Assembly: GCF_033115175.1 (NCBI RefSeq)
Contig: NC_084834.1
Coordinates: 123,376,275-123,440,274, forward strand
DNA from: Lepus europaeus
Lineage: Eukaryota > Chordata > Mammalia > Lagomorpha > Leporidae
Direction of reading: 5' to 3'
Length of the DNA: 64,000 nt
Part shown: positions 43,207-56,424 of the stretch, in pieces
Layout of the letters: the number at the start of each line of letters is the position of its first letter
How positions within the stretch are numbered: the first letter of the stretch is position 1
The notes under the pieces: generated by a model
Told to the model about the DNA's origin: nothing
The model's database searches: none
What the model saw: the letters and a program-made list of their open reading frames with translations, nothing else
Position numbers and translations under genes: made by a program

Positions 43207-46200
43207 TAGTGGCTTTACCAGTTTGCATTCCCACCAACAGTGGGTTAATGTCCCTTTTTCCTCACATCCTCGCCAGCGTCTGTTGTTGGTAGATTTCTGA
43301 ATGTGAGCCATTCTCACTGGGGTGAGGTGAAACCTCATTGTGGTTTTGATTTGCATTTCCCTAATTGCTAGTGATCTTGAACATTTTTCATGTGTCTGTT
43401 GGCCATTTGGATTTCCTCTTTTGAAAAATGTCTATTGAGGTCCTTGGCCCATCTCTTAAGTGGGTTGTTTGTTTTGTTGTTGTGGATTTTCTTGATTTCT
43501 TTGTAGATTCTGGTTATTAATCCTTTATCTGTAGCATAGTTTGCAAATATTTTTTCCCATTCTGTCGGTTGCCTATTCACTTTCCTGACTGTTTCTTTTG
43601 AAGTACAGAAACTTCTCAGTTTGGTGCAATCCCAAATGTGAATTTTTGTTTTGACTGCCTGTGCTCCTGGGGTCTTTTCCAGGAAGTCTTTGCCTGTACC
43701 TATATCTTGCAGGGTTTCTCCAATGCTCTCTAATAATTTGATGGTTTTGGGTGATATATTTAAGTCTTTAATCCATGTTGAGTGAATTTCTGTGTAAGGT
43801 GCAAGGTAGGGATCTTGTTTCATGCTTCTGCATGTGGAAATCCAGTTTTCCCAGCACCATTTTTTGAATAGTCTGTCCTTACTCCAGGAAATGGTTTTAG
43901 GTCTTCTGTGTCTCCATATGAATTTCAGCATCATTTTTTCCAGATCTGAGAAGAATGTCTTTGGTATCTTGATTGGTATTGCATTGAATGTATAAATTGC
44001 TTTTGGGAGAATAGACATTTTGATGATATTGATTCTTCCAATCCATGAGCATGGAAGATTTCTCCATTTTTTGGTATCCTCTTCTATTTCTTTCTCTAAG
44101 CTTTTGTAGTTTTCATATTAGAGATCTTTAACATCCTTGGTTAAGTTTATTCCAAGGTATTTGATTGTTTTTGTAGCTATTGTGAATGGGATTGATCTTA
44201 GAAGTTCTTCTTCAGCCATGGCATTGCCTGTGTATACAAAGGCTGTTGATTTTTGTGCATTGATTTTATATCCTGCTACTTTGCCAAACTCTTCTATGAG
44301 TTCCAATAGTCTCTTAGTAGAGTTCTTTGGATCCCCTAAATAAAGAATCATACCATCTGCAAAGAGGGATAGTTTGAGTTCTTCCTTCCCAATTTGTTTC
44401 CCTTTAATTTATTTTCTTGCCTGATGACTCTGGCTAAAAGTTCCAGAACTATGTTGAATAGCAGTGGTGAGAGTGGGCATCCCTGTCTGGTACCAGATCT
44501 GAGTGGAAATGCTTCCAACTTTTCCCCATTCTATAGGATGTTTTCCGTGGGTTTTTCATAAATTGCTTTGATTGTATTGAGGAATGTTCCTTCCATACCC
44601 AGTTTGCTTAGAATTTTCATCATCAAAGGGTGTTGTAGTTTATCAAATGCTTTCTCTGTGTCTGTTGAGATAATCATATGGTTTTTCTTCTGCAGTCTGT
44701 TAATGTGGTGCATCACATTGATTTACTTTGAACATTGAATCATCCCTGCATACCAGGAATCAATCACACATGGCCTGTATGGATGATGTTTCTGATGTGT
44801 TGTTGCATTCTATTTGCCAGAATTTTATTGAGGATTTTTGCATCCATTTTCATCAGGGATATTGTTCTGTAATTCTCTCAATACTGCATCTTTTTCCAGC
44901 TTAGGAATTAAGGTGATGGTGGCTTCATAGAAAGAATTTGGGAGGATTCCCTCTTTTTCGATTGATCTGAATAGTTTGAGAAGAAATGGAGTTAGTTCTT
45001 CTTTAAATGTCTGGTAGAATTCATCAGTGAATACCTCTGGTCCTGGGCTTTTCTTTGTTGGGAGGGCTTTTATTACTGTTTCAATTTCTGTCTCAGTTAT
45101 GGGTCTGTTTAGGTTTTTCTATGTCATCATGGTTCAATTTAGGTAGGTTGTATGTGTCCAGGAATCTATACATTTCTGATAGATTTCCCTGTTTGCTGGC
45201 ATACAACTCTTTGTAGAAATTTCTGATGATTCTTATTTCTGTGGTGTCTGCTGTTACATTTTCTTTTTCATCTTTGATTTTATTGATTTGGGTCTTATCT
45301 TCTTTTTTTAGTTAGTTGTGCCAATGGGGTGTCAATTTTGTTTATTTTTTCAAAAAACCAGCTCCTCATTTGGCTGATTTTTTTGTAATTTTTTTTGGAT
45401 TCAAACCTGTTGATTTCTTCTCTGATTTTAATTATTTCTTTTCTCCTACTAGATTTGGGTTTGGTTTGCTGCAGTTTTTCTAGATCCTTGAGATGACTTG
45501 AAAGCTCATCTATTTGGTGCCTTTCCAATTTCTTGATGTAGGCACCTATTGATATAAACTTTCCTCTCAACACTGCTTTTGCTGTATCCCATAAGTTTTG
45601 ATATGTTGTGCTGTTATCCTCATTTACTTCCATAAAATTTTTTGAATTCTCTATTGATTTCTTCTATGACCTATTGTTCATTCAGGAGCATGTTGTTGAA
45701 TCTCCATGTGTTTGCATATGGTCTAGGGATTCCCGAGTTGCTAATTTCCACCTTCATTCTTCTATGGTCTGAGAAGCTGCATGTTATGATTTTAATTCTT
45801 TTGAATTTGCTGAGACTTGCTTTATGGCCTAGTATGTAGTCAATCCTAGAGACGGTTCCATGCACTGCTGAGAAGAATGTAAATTCTTTCTGTGTAGGAT
45901 GAAAAGTTCTGTAGCTATCTGTTAGATCCGTTTGGGCTATAGTGTCATTTCAATCTACTTTTTCCTTGTTGATTTTATGTCCTGTTGATCTATTTCTGAG
46001 AGTGGAGTATTGAAGTCCCCCAGTATTATTGTATTGGAGCCTGAGTCTCCCTTTAAGTCCCTTAACAAATTTTTAAATAAACCGGTGTCCTGTAATTAGG
46101 TGCATACACATTGATAATCGTTATATCTTCCTGTTGAATTGATCCCTTAATCATTATATAGTGCCCCTCTTTGTCTCTCTTATCAGTGTTTGTGTTAAAG

Positions 46201-46461
46201 TTTATGTTGTGTGATATTAAGATGGCTACGCCCATTCTTTTTTCATTTCTGTTGGCATAGTATAACTTTTTCCAGCCTTTCACTTTCAGTCTGTATGTAC
46301 CTTTGTTGGAAAGATGTGTTTCTTGTAGGCAGTAAAAGATGGGTTTTGTTCCTTAACCCAATCAGCCAATCTGTGTCTTTTAACTGGACAGTTCAGGCCA
46401 TTAATGTTCTCTGTGACTATTAATAAGTAGTAACTTTGCCCTGCCACTTGCCAAATCTATT
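43207..46461 (-). pseudogene. ORF2 remnant of L1-X
   Basis: Many frames of L1 ORF2: C-terminal and thumb region 43368-44018 (with an internal deletion after WRHRRPK), FADD-adjacent region 44118-44351, RT N-terminal and linker 44531-45633, endonuclease 45671-46283. Frequent stops. Ends at the ORF2 start, where another L1 has inserted. Confidence 0.8.
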
Positions 46462-49400
46462 TTCTTTTTCTTTTTTTAAATTATTTTTAATGAATATAAA
46501 TTTCCAATGTACAGCTGGATTACAATGGCTTCCCCATCCCATAACTTCACTCCCACCGGCAACCCTCTCATCTCCCGCTCCCTCTCCCCTTCCATTCACA
46601 TCAAGCTTCATTTTCAATTCTCTTTACATACAGAAGATCAATTTAGTGTATATTAAGATTTCAACAGTTTGCTCCCACATAGAAACACAAAGTGAAACAT
46701 ACTGTTTGAGTACTAGTTATAGCATTAAATCACAATGTATAGCACATAAAGGACAGAGATCCCACATCAGGAGCAAGTGCACAGTGACTCCTGTTATTGA
46801 CCCAACAAATTGATACTCTAGTTTATGGTGCCAGTAACCACCCTAGGCTCTCCTCATGAGTTGCCAAGGCTATGGAAGCCTTCCAAGTTCCCCGACTCTG
46901 ATCATATTTAGACAAGGTCATAAAAGACAGGGTGAGGATAGTAATCAATGTTCCTAAGAGTGGCATTAACCAGATCTGAACAATTATACAGCCTTAAATG
47001 GGGAAGAGGACCATCAGTACACACAGGTTGGGAGTAGAGCCATTGGTGGTAGAGTAGAGGTTATGATTACAAAGAAATGAGGCCCAAGTGCGCTACACAG
47101 GGTCTAGAACAATGGACAGAGTCATTATTAGAGGAGCTAAGAAAGGTGCTGTCTAAGCTACAATTAAGTTTTCTGATTGAGAGGCAAATAGAACCTGACA
47201 GAAGGGGCTTGGTAATAATCTGGTGGGCTTTAGGCCTTGTAAGTTAAGAGGCCCAGACCTATCTATCTCTTCACATGGCGTACATCCTAAGGGAGGTGTG
47301 AACCACCTGAGGGAAGTCTCCCTGTTGACTTTCATTACTTAGCTGGCCTGGGAGGAGAGCTGGCCAGGTAAAGGCAGGTGGCATCTCTAACAAGAAATTT
47401 ACAGTTCTGCCTGCAATGTTGCTGACCCTACTTGGCCGTCCCCTCAGCTGCAGTGGTCACTTTGGAAGTTGGGCTGAGTGAAGGGCTTTTCAGCTTGGAG
47501 CCAATAAGATCTGTGGCTCTGACCTGGGCATCCTTCGACTTCAGGGCAGGTCCATTTCCAGTGATCCAACTCTTGGCAGAGCTGCCAGGGCTCTTCACAA
47601 GCTGACTTCTGCTGAAGCCCCCAGGCTTACCACATTGAAAGCCACTGCAGTGGACTGGCCTGTTGGGTCTCCTTGAGGGCAGATCACTGTACAGATCAGC
47701 CATTAATAGGCCTGCCACCCCTTGCTTCTGATGCCTAGCTTTCTTTTCCTCCTGGTTTTTGCTAAAGCAGACCAGAGAATGCAAGTCAAGGGAGTGCCCA
47801 TGTCCCATCTCTAATCTTCGGTGGTCTGAACTACAAGTCTATAGTCACAGGCATGTTCTGTAGTAGTTTTTCTAAGGTAGACAATGCCCATGAGGAAAAT
47901 TATATTCACACTTTAAAACTTTCTTTCCCTTTGGTCTGAAAGTGAGGTTTTTTTCTACTTACTGTTACTTCGCTGATGGTGAAGTAAATCTAGCTATGAG
48001 ATTATAATTTAAGCTCTTGTTTTGGCTATGCTATTACAGAAAAATGTTAGCCATCTCTTTTATAAGGTCTAAAGATTAAATTGTGCATCCTACAGATTCC
48101 TTCATAATAGAATTAGTTTCCTACCTTGAAGAGAATAGAGAAATGAAAGAACAAGTTGGGCTTAGAATAGAGAAATGAGGGAGCAAGTCCTAGATTGCTT
48201 GCTGACAATAGCAATATCACATGAATACTTAGCAAACAGTTTCCACCATTAGATAACAACTTAAGAAAACATTTACCATAAAGTCCAATGTCTTCTATAA
48301 ATTTTAAGAATCATGTATTTGGAAACACCTCTTAAATATCTAACATGATGTAGTTTGGTTAACCAGTAAACTTAAGCACAAACATATAAAATGTTTTTAG
48401 TTTCTTTCTACCAACAAGTTTAAAACATATGATACAGAGATTCAGGTCACATGAATTAAAATGTATCTTTAATTATATTTAGCAGCTTAAATTTATGGAC
48501 AATCTTATCTATAAGCCGATTAAAATAAAATTCTTAATAAAATTTTCCCATGTGGACATACAATATGTACACATATATAACATAATAAAATAGACTAACA
48601 TAGCAATTTTAATAACAGCTTTTAAAATCTTTAACTCTTTTTTGTAAATTGCCAATTGATTTGAATTGCTTTTTCTTTTTAGTAACCTCAGTTAACCATA
48701 CTTTCTCTCAGTTGGTACTATTAATACATTATTGGCTTCATCTGTTTACAGAGCCATCCCAAAGTACTGAATACAATAGAAGTGGCTGGAAAAAGTTCAT
48801 AGGAACCTATAGGAGGACAGCTAAACACAGAACCAACAATGCTTTAGTTTTATCGCAGCAAATCATATATAACTGTGGATGACAAAAGACTTTAAGTCGC
48901 CATGTTTAAAATTATAAACTCATCAATCAACAAGAGGCACTTGCTTACTTCACAGTATTTTTGAAAGCACCTGTAGGATTTTACAAGTATTTAACCCTTT
49001 AGGCCTCTAGGGCTTTCACATTAAGATAACAATCATGTCTAGTAACACAAGATCATTAGACATTTTAATTCTCAAACATTTGTATTAATAGCATTTTCCA
49101 TTATAGAAACTTAAACTTTGGTACCATGTCACATCTTGACAGTACTTCTAACATAATCCAAATAGCCTGTTTAGTTGGTGTCTCTATAAGAGACATAGGT
49201 CCTTCGAATTTTTTCTGTTGGGCCAAAACTGGAAAAACCAAAGTCCAAGATTTACTGGAAATTTTAGAGTCCAGATTGTTTGAAACGTTGATTTTTTTGA
49301 ATGCCTGTGAAAAATGCCAAGAAGGCTCAAAATCCAAAATATCTGGTTGAAATAAGATTCCTTAAAATCATGACATAACATAGACCAAATTTGATCATTG

Positions 49401-49565
49401 TTACAAGGTGATTATTCAAATCTTCGAAAATAAGCACATATTTAAATAACCCATAGCTCTTAATAAAAATTCAGCTGTTTTTGAACAATTAGAATTTAAC
49501 AGACATCAAGAGAACATAATAGATGACTTTAACACATTGCTTTAACAGAGCATCAGAGTTTAATT
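46462..49565 (-). mobile_element. 5'-truncated L1-5 with the retrovirus-bearing 3'UTR
   Basis: Inserted between ORF2 and ORF1 of L1-X. Starts with poly-T and the L1 3' end, then follows the 3'UTR of the L1 at 29809 almost base for base, including the retroviral block (about 46915 onward). The gag-like segment 47428-47808 is here one open frame of 126 codons (two C residues more than the other copy at about 47620). It carries an additional about 730 bp at 48597-49327 that is missing from the other copy. Flank words tctattttc (left) and tctatgtc (right, about 49575) may be a decayed target duplication. Confidence 0.75.
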
Positions 49566-51189
49566 CTATGTCAAAGAGAAATTGAGCTTCCTGTGATCTT
49601 TTGCTGTGAGGTTTCCTTCCTTTACCTTCTTTCAATTGATGACCATGTTTTTTTGTTTTTGTGTGTAACACATAATTAAACATCTTTTGCAGGGCCGGAT
49701 GAGTGGCGACAAATTCTTTCAATTTCTGTTTCTTGTGAAAGGTCTTTTTTTTTTTAAACTTTTATTTAATGAATATAAATTTCCAAAGTACAGCTTATGG
49801 ATTACAATCACTTCCCCCCACAATAACTTCCCTCCCACCCACAACCCTCCCCTTTCCCGCTCCCTCTTCCCTTCCATTCACATCAAGATTCATTTTCAAT
49901 TCTCTTTATATAAAGAAGATCAGTTCATTATATATTAAGGAAAGATTTCCACAGTTTACCCCCACATAGCAACACAAAATGAAAAATACTGTTGGAGTAC
50001 TAGTTATAGCATTAAATAACAGTGTACAGCACATTAATGACAGAGATCCTACATAATATTTTTTAAAAATTAATTAATTTTCTATGCCACTTCCAATTTA
50101 ACACCAGGTTTTTTTTTTCATTTTCAATTATCTTTATATACAGAAGATCAATTCAGTATATACTAAGTAAAGATTTCATCAGTTTTCACCCACACAGAAA
50201 CACAAAGTGTAAAAATACTGTTTTAGTACTAGTTATAGCATCACTGCACATTAGACAACACATTAAGGACAGATCCCACATGAGATATAAGTACACAGTG
50301 ACTTCTGTGGTTGACTTAATAATTTGACACTCTTGTTCATGGCGTCAGTAATCTCCCTAGGCTCTAGTCATGAGTTGCCAGGGCTATGGAAGCCTTTAGA
50401 GTTCGCTGACTTTGATCTTATTCCGATAGGGTCATAGTCAAAGTGGAAGTTCTCTCCTCCCTTCAGAGAAAGGTACCTCCTTCTTTGATGGCCCCGTTCT
50501 TTCCACTGGGATCTCACTCACAGAGATCTTTCATTTAGGTCTTCTTTTTTTTTTTCCAGGGTGTCTTGGCTTTCCATGCCTACAATACTCTCATGGGCTC
50601 TTCAGCCAGATCCGAATGCCTTAGGGGCTGATTCTGAGTCCAGAGTGCTATTTAGGACGTCTGCCATTCTATGAGTCTGCTGTATCATGCTTCCCATATT
50701 GCATCGTTCTCTCCCTTTTTGATTCTATCAGTTAGTATTAGCAGACACTAGTCTTGTTTGTGTGATCCCTTTGACTCTTAGACCTATCAGAGTCATCAAT
50801 TGTGAATGAGATTGATCACTTGGACTAGTGAGATGGCATTGGTACATGCCACCTTGATGGGATTGTATTGGAATCCCCTGGCACATTTCTAACTCCACCA
50901 TTAGGGGCAAGTCCGATTGAACATGTCCCAAAAAGTACATCTTTTCCCTCTCTTCTTCCCACTCTTATATTTAACAGGGATCACTTTTCAGTTAAAATTT
51001 CAACACCTAAGAATAATTGTGTGTTAATTGCAGAGTTCAACCACTAGTACTAGAACAACAACAAAAATACTAAAAAGGATAAAGTATTACTTTGTACATC
51101 AACAGTCAGGACAAGAGCTGATCAGGTCATTGTTTCTTATAGTGTCCATTTCACTTAACAAGTTTCCTCTTTAGTGGTCAATTTTCACC

Positions 51190-54100
51190 GATCAGGGAAA
51201 ACAAATGACATTTGTCCCTTTGGGACTAGCTTAATTCACTCAGCATGATGTTTTCCAGATTCCTCCATCTAGTTGCAAATTACCGGGTTTCATTGTTTTT
51301 TTACTGCTGTATAGTATTCTATGGAGTACATGCCTCATAATTTCTTTATCCAGTCTACTGTTGATGGGCATTTGTGTTGGTTCCAGGTCTTAGCTATTGT
51401 GAATTGAGCTGCAATAAAAATTAATGTGCAGATGGCTTTTTTATCAGCCAATTTAATTTCCTTTGGGTAAATTCCAAGGAGTGGGATGGCTGGGTTGAAT
51501 GGTAGGGTTATATTCAGGTTTCTGAGGAATCTCCAGACTGATTTCCATAGTGGCCTAACCAGTTTGCATTCCCACCAACAGTGGGTTAGTGTCTCTTTCC
51601 CCCCACATCCTCTGCAGCATCTATTGTTGGTAGATTTCTAAATGTGAGCCATTCTCACTGGGGTGAGGTGAAACCTCATTGTGGTTTTGATTTTCATTTC
51701 TCTGATTGCCAATGATCTTGAACATTTTTTCATGTGTCTGTTGGCCAATTGGATTTCCTCTTTCGAAAAATGTCTCTTGAGGTCCTTGGCCCATCTCTTA
51801 AGTGGGTTGTTTGTTTTGTTGTTGTGGAGTTTCTAGATTTCTTGGTAGATTCTGGTTATCAACCCTTTATCTGTAGCATAGTTTGCAAATATTTTTTCCC
51901 ATTCTGTCAGTTGCCTATTCACTTTCCTGTTTCTTTTTTTTTTTTTTACAGGCAGAGTGGATAGTGAGATAGTGAGAAAGAGAGATAGAAAGGTCTTCCT
52001 TTTTGCCGTTGGTTCACCCTCCAATGGCCGCTACGGCCGGCGCACCTCGCTGATCCGAAGCCAGGAGCCAGGTGCTTCTCCTGGTCTCCCATGCGGGTGC
52101 AAGACCCAAGGACTTGGGCCATCCTCCACTGCCTTCCCAGGCCATAGCAGAGATCTACTGGAAGAGGGGCAACCAGGATAGAATCCGGCGCCCCGACCGG
52201 GACTAGAACCCGGTGTGCCAGCGCCCCAAGATGGAGGATTAGCCTGTTAAGCCACGGCGCCGGCCCTGACTGTTTCTTTTGAAGTACAGAAACTTCTCAG
52301 TTTGATGCAATCCCAAATGTGAATTTTTGTTTTGACTGCCTGTGCTTCTGGGGCTTTTCCAAGAAGTCTTTGCCTGTACCTATATCTTGCAGGGTTTCTG
52401 CAATGCTCTCTAATAATTTGATGGTTTTGGGTGATATATTTAAGTCTTTAATCCATGTTGAGTGAATTTCTGTGTAAGGTGCAAGGTAGGGATCTTGTTT
52501 CATGCTTCTGCATGTGGAAATCCAGTTTTCCCCAGCACCATTTATTGAATAGTCTGTCCTTACTCCAGGAAATGGTTTTAGATCCTTGATCAAATATAAG
52601 TTGGCTGTAGATGTTTAGATTGATTTCTGGTGTTTCTATTCTTCTCCATTGGTCTATTCATCTGTTTCTGTACCAATACCACGCTGTTTTGATTACCACT
52701 GCCCTGTAGTATGTCCTGAAATCTGGTATTGTGATGCCTCCAGCTTTGTTCTTGTTGTACAAGATTGCTTTGGCTATTCGAGGTCTTCTGTGTCTCCATA
52801 TGAATTTCAGCATCATTTTTTGCAGATATGAGAAGAATGTCTTTGGTATTTTGATTGCTATTGCATTGAATCTATAAATTGCTTCTGGGAGAATGGACAA
52901 TGTGATGATATTGATTCTTCCAATCCATGAGCATGAAAGATTTCTCCATTTTTTGGTATCCTCTTCTCTTCTATTTCTTTCTTTAAGGTTTTGTAATTTT
53001 CATCGTAGAGATCTTTAACATCCTTGGTTAAGTTTATTCCAAGGTATTTGATTGTTTTTGTAGCTATTGTGAATGGGATTGATCATTGCCTGTGTATACA
53101 AAGGCTGTTGATTTTTGTACATTAATTTTATATTCTGCTACTTTTCCAACCTCTTCTATGAGTTTCAATAGTCTCTTAGTAGAGTTCTTTGGATCCCCCA
53201 AATAAAGGATCATACCATCTGCAAAGAGGGATAGTTTGAGTTCTTCCTTCCCAATTTGTTTCCCTTTAATTTATTTTCTTGCCTGATGACTCTGGCTAAA
53301 AGTTCCAGAACTATGTTGAATAGCAGTGGTGAGAGTGGGCATCCCTGTCTGGTACCAGATCTGAGTGGAAATGCTTCCAACTTTTCCCCATTCTATAGGA
53401 TGTTGGCCATGGGTTTTTCATAAATTGCTTTGATTGTATTGAGGAATGTTCCTTCCATACCCAGTTTGCTTAGAATTTTCATCATGAAAGGGTGTTGTAT
53501 TTTATCAAATGCTTTCTCTGTGTCTATTGAGATAATCATATGATTTTTCCTCTTCAGTCTGTTAATGTGGTGTATTACGTTGATTGTTTTGCGAACGTTG
53601 AACCATTCCTGCATACCAGGGATCAATCACTCTTGGTCTGGGTAGATGATCTTTCTGATGTGTTGTTGCATTCTATTTGCCAGAAATTTATTGAGGATTT
53701 TTGCATCTATGTTCATCAGGGATATTGGTCTGTAATTCTCTCAATGCTGCATCTTTTTCCAGCTTAGGAATTAAGGTGATGCTGGCTTCATAGAAAGAAT
53801 TTGGGAGGATTCCCTCTTTTTCGATTGTTCTGAATAGTTTGAGAAGAAATGGAGTTAGTTCTCCTTTAAATGTCTGATAGAATTCATCAGTGAATCCCTC
53901 TGGTCCTGGGCTTTTCTTTGTTGGGAGGGCCTTTATTACTGTTTCAATTTCTGTCTCAGTTATGGGTCTGTTTAGGTTTTTCTATGTCTTCCTGGCTCAA
54001 TTTATTTTTAGTTTGTATGTGTCCAGGAATCTGTCCATTTCTGATAGATTTCCCTGTTTGCTGGCATACAAGTCCTTGTAGTAATTTCTGATGATTCTTT

Positions 54101-55305
54101 TTATTTCTGTGGTGTCTGTTGTTACATTCCCTTTTTCATTTCTTATTTTAGTGATTTGGGTCTTTTCTCTTCTTTTTTTAGTTAGTTGTGCCAGTGGGGT
54201 GTCGATTTTGTTTATTTTTTCAAAAAACCAGCTCCTCATTTGGCTGATTTTTTGTAATTTTTTTTGGATTCAATCCTGTTGATTTCTTCTCTGATTTTAA
54301 TTATTTCTCTTCTCCTACTGGATTTGGGTTTGGTTTGCTGCAGTTTTTCTAGATCCTTGAGATGAAATGAAAGCTCATCTATTTGGTGCTTTTCCAATTT
54401 CTTGATGTAGGCACCTATTGATATAAACTTTCCTCTTAACACTGCTTTTGTTGTATCCCATAGGTTTTGGTATGTTGTGCTGTTATCCTCATTTACTTCC
54501 AGAAAATTCTTCATTTCTCTTTTAATTTCTTCTATGACCCATTGTTCATTCAGGATCATGTTGTTCAATCTCCATGTGTTTGCACGTGCTCTAGGGATTC
54601 CCGAGTTGCTAATTTCCAATTTCATTCCTTTGTGGTCTGAGAAACTGCATGGTATCATTCTAATTCTTTTGAATTTGCTGAGACTTGCTTTATGGCCTAG
54701 TATATAGTCAATCCTAGAGAAGGTTCCATGTACTGCTGAGAAGAATGTAAATTCTTTCTGTGTAGGATGAAAAGTTCTGTAGCTATCTGTTAGATCCATT
54801 TGGGCTATAGTGTCATTTAAATCTACTTTTTCCTTGTTGATCTTCTGTCCTGTTGTTCTGTCTATTTCTGAGAGTTTAGTATTTAGTCCCCCAGTACTAT
54901 TGTATTGGGGTCTAAGTCTCCCTTTAAGTCCCTTAACAAATCTTTTAAATGAACTGGTTCCCTGCAATTAGGTGCATAGACATTGATAATCGTTATATCT
55001 TCCTGTTGAATGGATCCCTTAATCATTATATAGTGCCCCTCTTTGTCTCTCCTAACAGTTTTGTGGTAAAGTTTATGTTGTCCGATATTAAGATGGCTAT
55101 GCCCGCTCTTTTTTCATTTCTGTTGGCATGATGTATCTTTTTCCAGCCTTTCACTTTCAGTTTGTGTGCATCATTGTTGGAAAGATGTATTTCTTGTAAG
55201 CAGCAAAAAGGGGTTTTGTTCCTTCCCCCAATCAGCCAATCTGTGTCTTTTAACTGGACAGTTCAGGCCATTAACATTCAATTTGACTATTGAGAAGGAG
55301 TAACT
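51190..55305 (-). pseudogene. ORF2 remnant of L1-6
   Basis: Recognisable endonuclease (54236-54967: FSDHKGMKLEISNSG), RT N-terminal part (53997-54239), palm and thumb pieces (53393-53626; 52658-52900) and C-terminus. Missing bases around 53090 remove part of the region after the polymerase site. Interrupted by a SINE at 51938-52265. Confidence 0.8.
51938..52265 (-). mobile_element. CSINE2-type SINE inside L1-6 ORF2
   Basis: Full-length reverse SINE. The right target copy reads ctgactgtttctttt (52266-52280); the left copy is ctgtttctttt (51927-51937), explained by loss of one actg unit after insertion. Confidence 0.92.
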
Positions 55306-55389
55306 TGCACTCCATTTGCCAAAGATATTTTCTAACATATGCTTTGAGATTCCTGTGATCTTTTTCTGTGAGGTTTTGTTCCTTTACCT

Positions 55390-56424
55390 TCTTTCATATT
55401 GGTGACCGTGTTTCTGTGTTTCTGTGTGTAACACATCTTTAAGCATCTTTTGCAGGGCAGGATGAGTGGCGACAAATTCTTTCAATTTCTGTTTGCTGTG
55501 AAAGGTCTTTATTTCACCTTCATTCACAAATGAGAGATTTGTAGCATATAATATTGTGGGCGGGCAGTTTTTCTCTCTTAGTACCTGGGCTATATTTTGC
55601 CATTCCCTCCTAGCTTGTAGGGTTTCTGATGAGAAGTCTGCTGTGAGTCTAATTGGAGATCCTCTGAGAGTGATGTGAAGTTTCTTTCTTGCACATTTTA
55701 AGATCTTTTCTTTACGTTTCACTGTGGTGAGTTTAATTACAATGTGTCATGGTGAGGATCTCTTTTGGTCATGTTTATTAGGGGTTCTATGAGCTTGCTG
55801 TACTAGGATGTCTCTGTCTTTCTCCAAACCTGGGAAATTTTCTGCTAGTATCTCACTATAAAAAGGCCTTCTAATCCTTTCTCCCTCTCCATGCCTTCAG
55901 GAACTCTTAGAACCTGAATGTTATTTTTTTTAATAGTATCCTGTAGATTCCCAACAACATTTTTTAAAATTTCAGATTTCCTCTTCTTTTCTTTGATTTG
56001 ATTGTTTCCTTTCTTGTTCTCTGTCTTCTCAGTCCGATATTCTCTCTTCTGCTTCACCCATTCTGTTTTTAAGGCTCTGTAATGTGTTTGTCATTTGATC
56101 TATTGAGTTCTTCTTTTCATTGGGTTTTTTTGTCACTATCACAGTTTCTTTTTCTACTAGTTGTTTCATTTCATTTTGATTCCTCCTTAATATTTCATTT
56201 TCGCGTGCGAGATTTTCTATCTTGTCCATTAAGGATTTCTGTAGTTCAAGAATTTGTTTTTGGGAACTTCTTAATGTTCTTATCAACTTTTTGAGATCTG
56301 CTTCTTGCATTTCCTCTATCTCTTCATCTTCATAATCTTGCATTGGGGTATCTTGTTCATTTGGGGGCATCATAGTGACTTCCTTGCTCTTGTTACCTCG
56401 GTTTCTGTGTTTGTTATTTGGCAT
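55390..56424 (-). pseudogene. ORF1 remnant of L1-6
   Basis: Starts MPNNKHRNRGNKSKE; acidic N-terminus and coiled coil (56029-56424), RNA-binding middle (55845-56057), and C-terminal domain ending HGHQYERR (55384-55722), in three frames separated by small indels. Confidence 0.8.
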
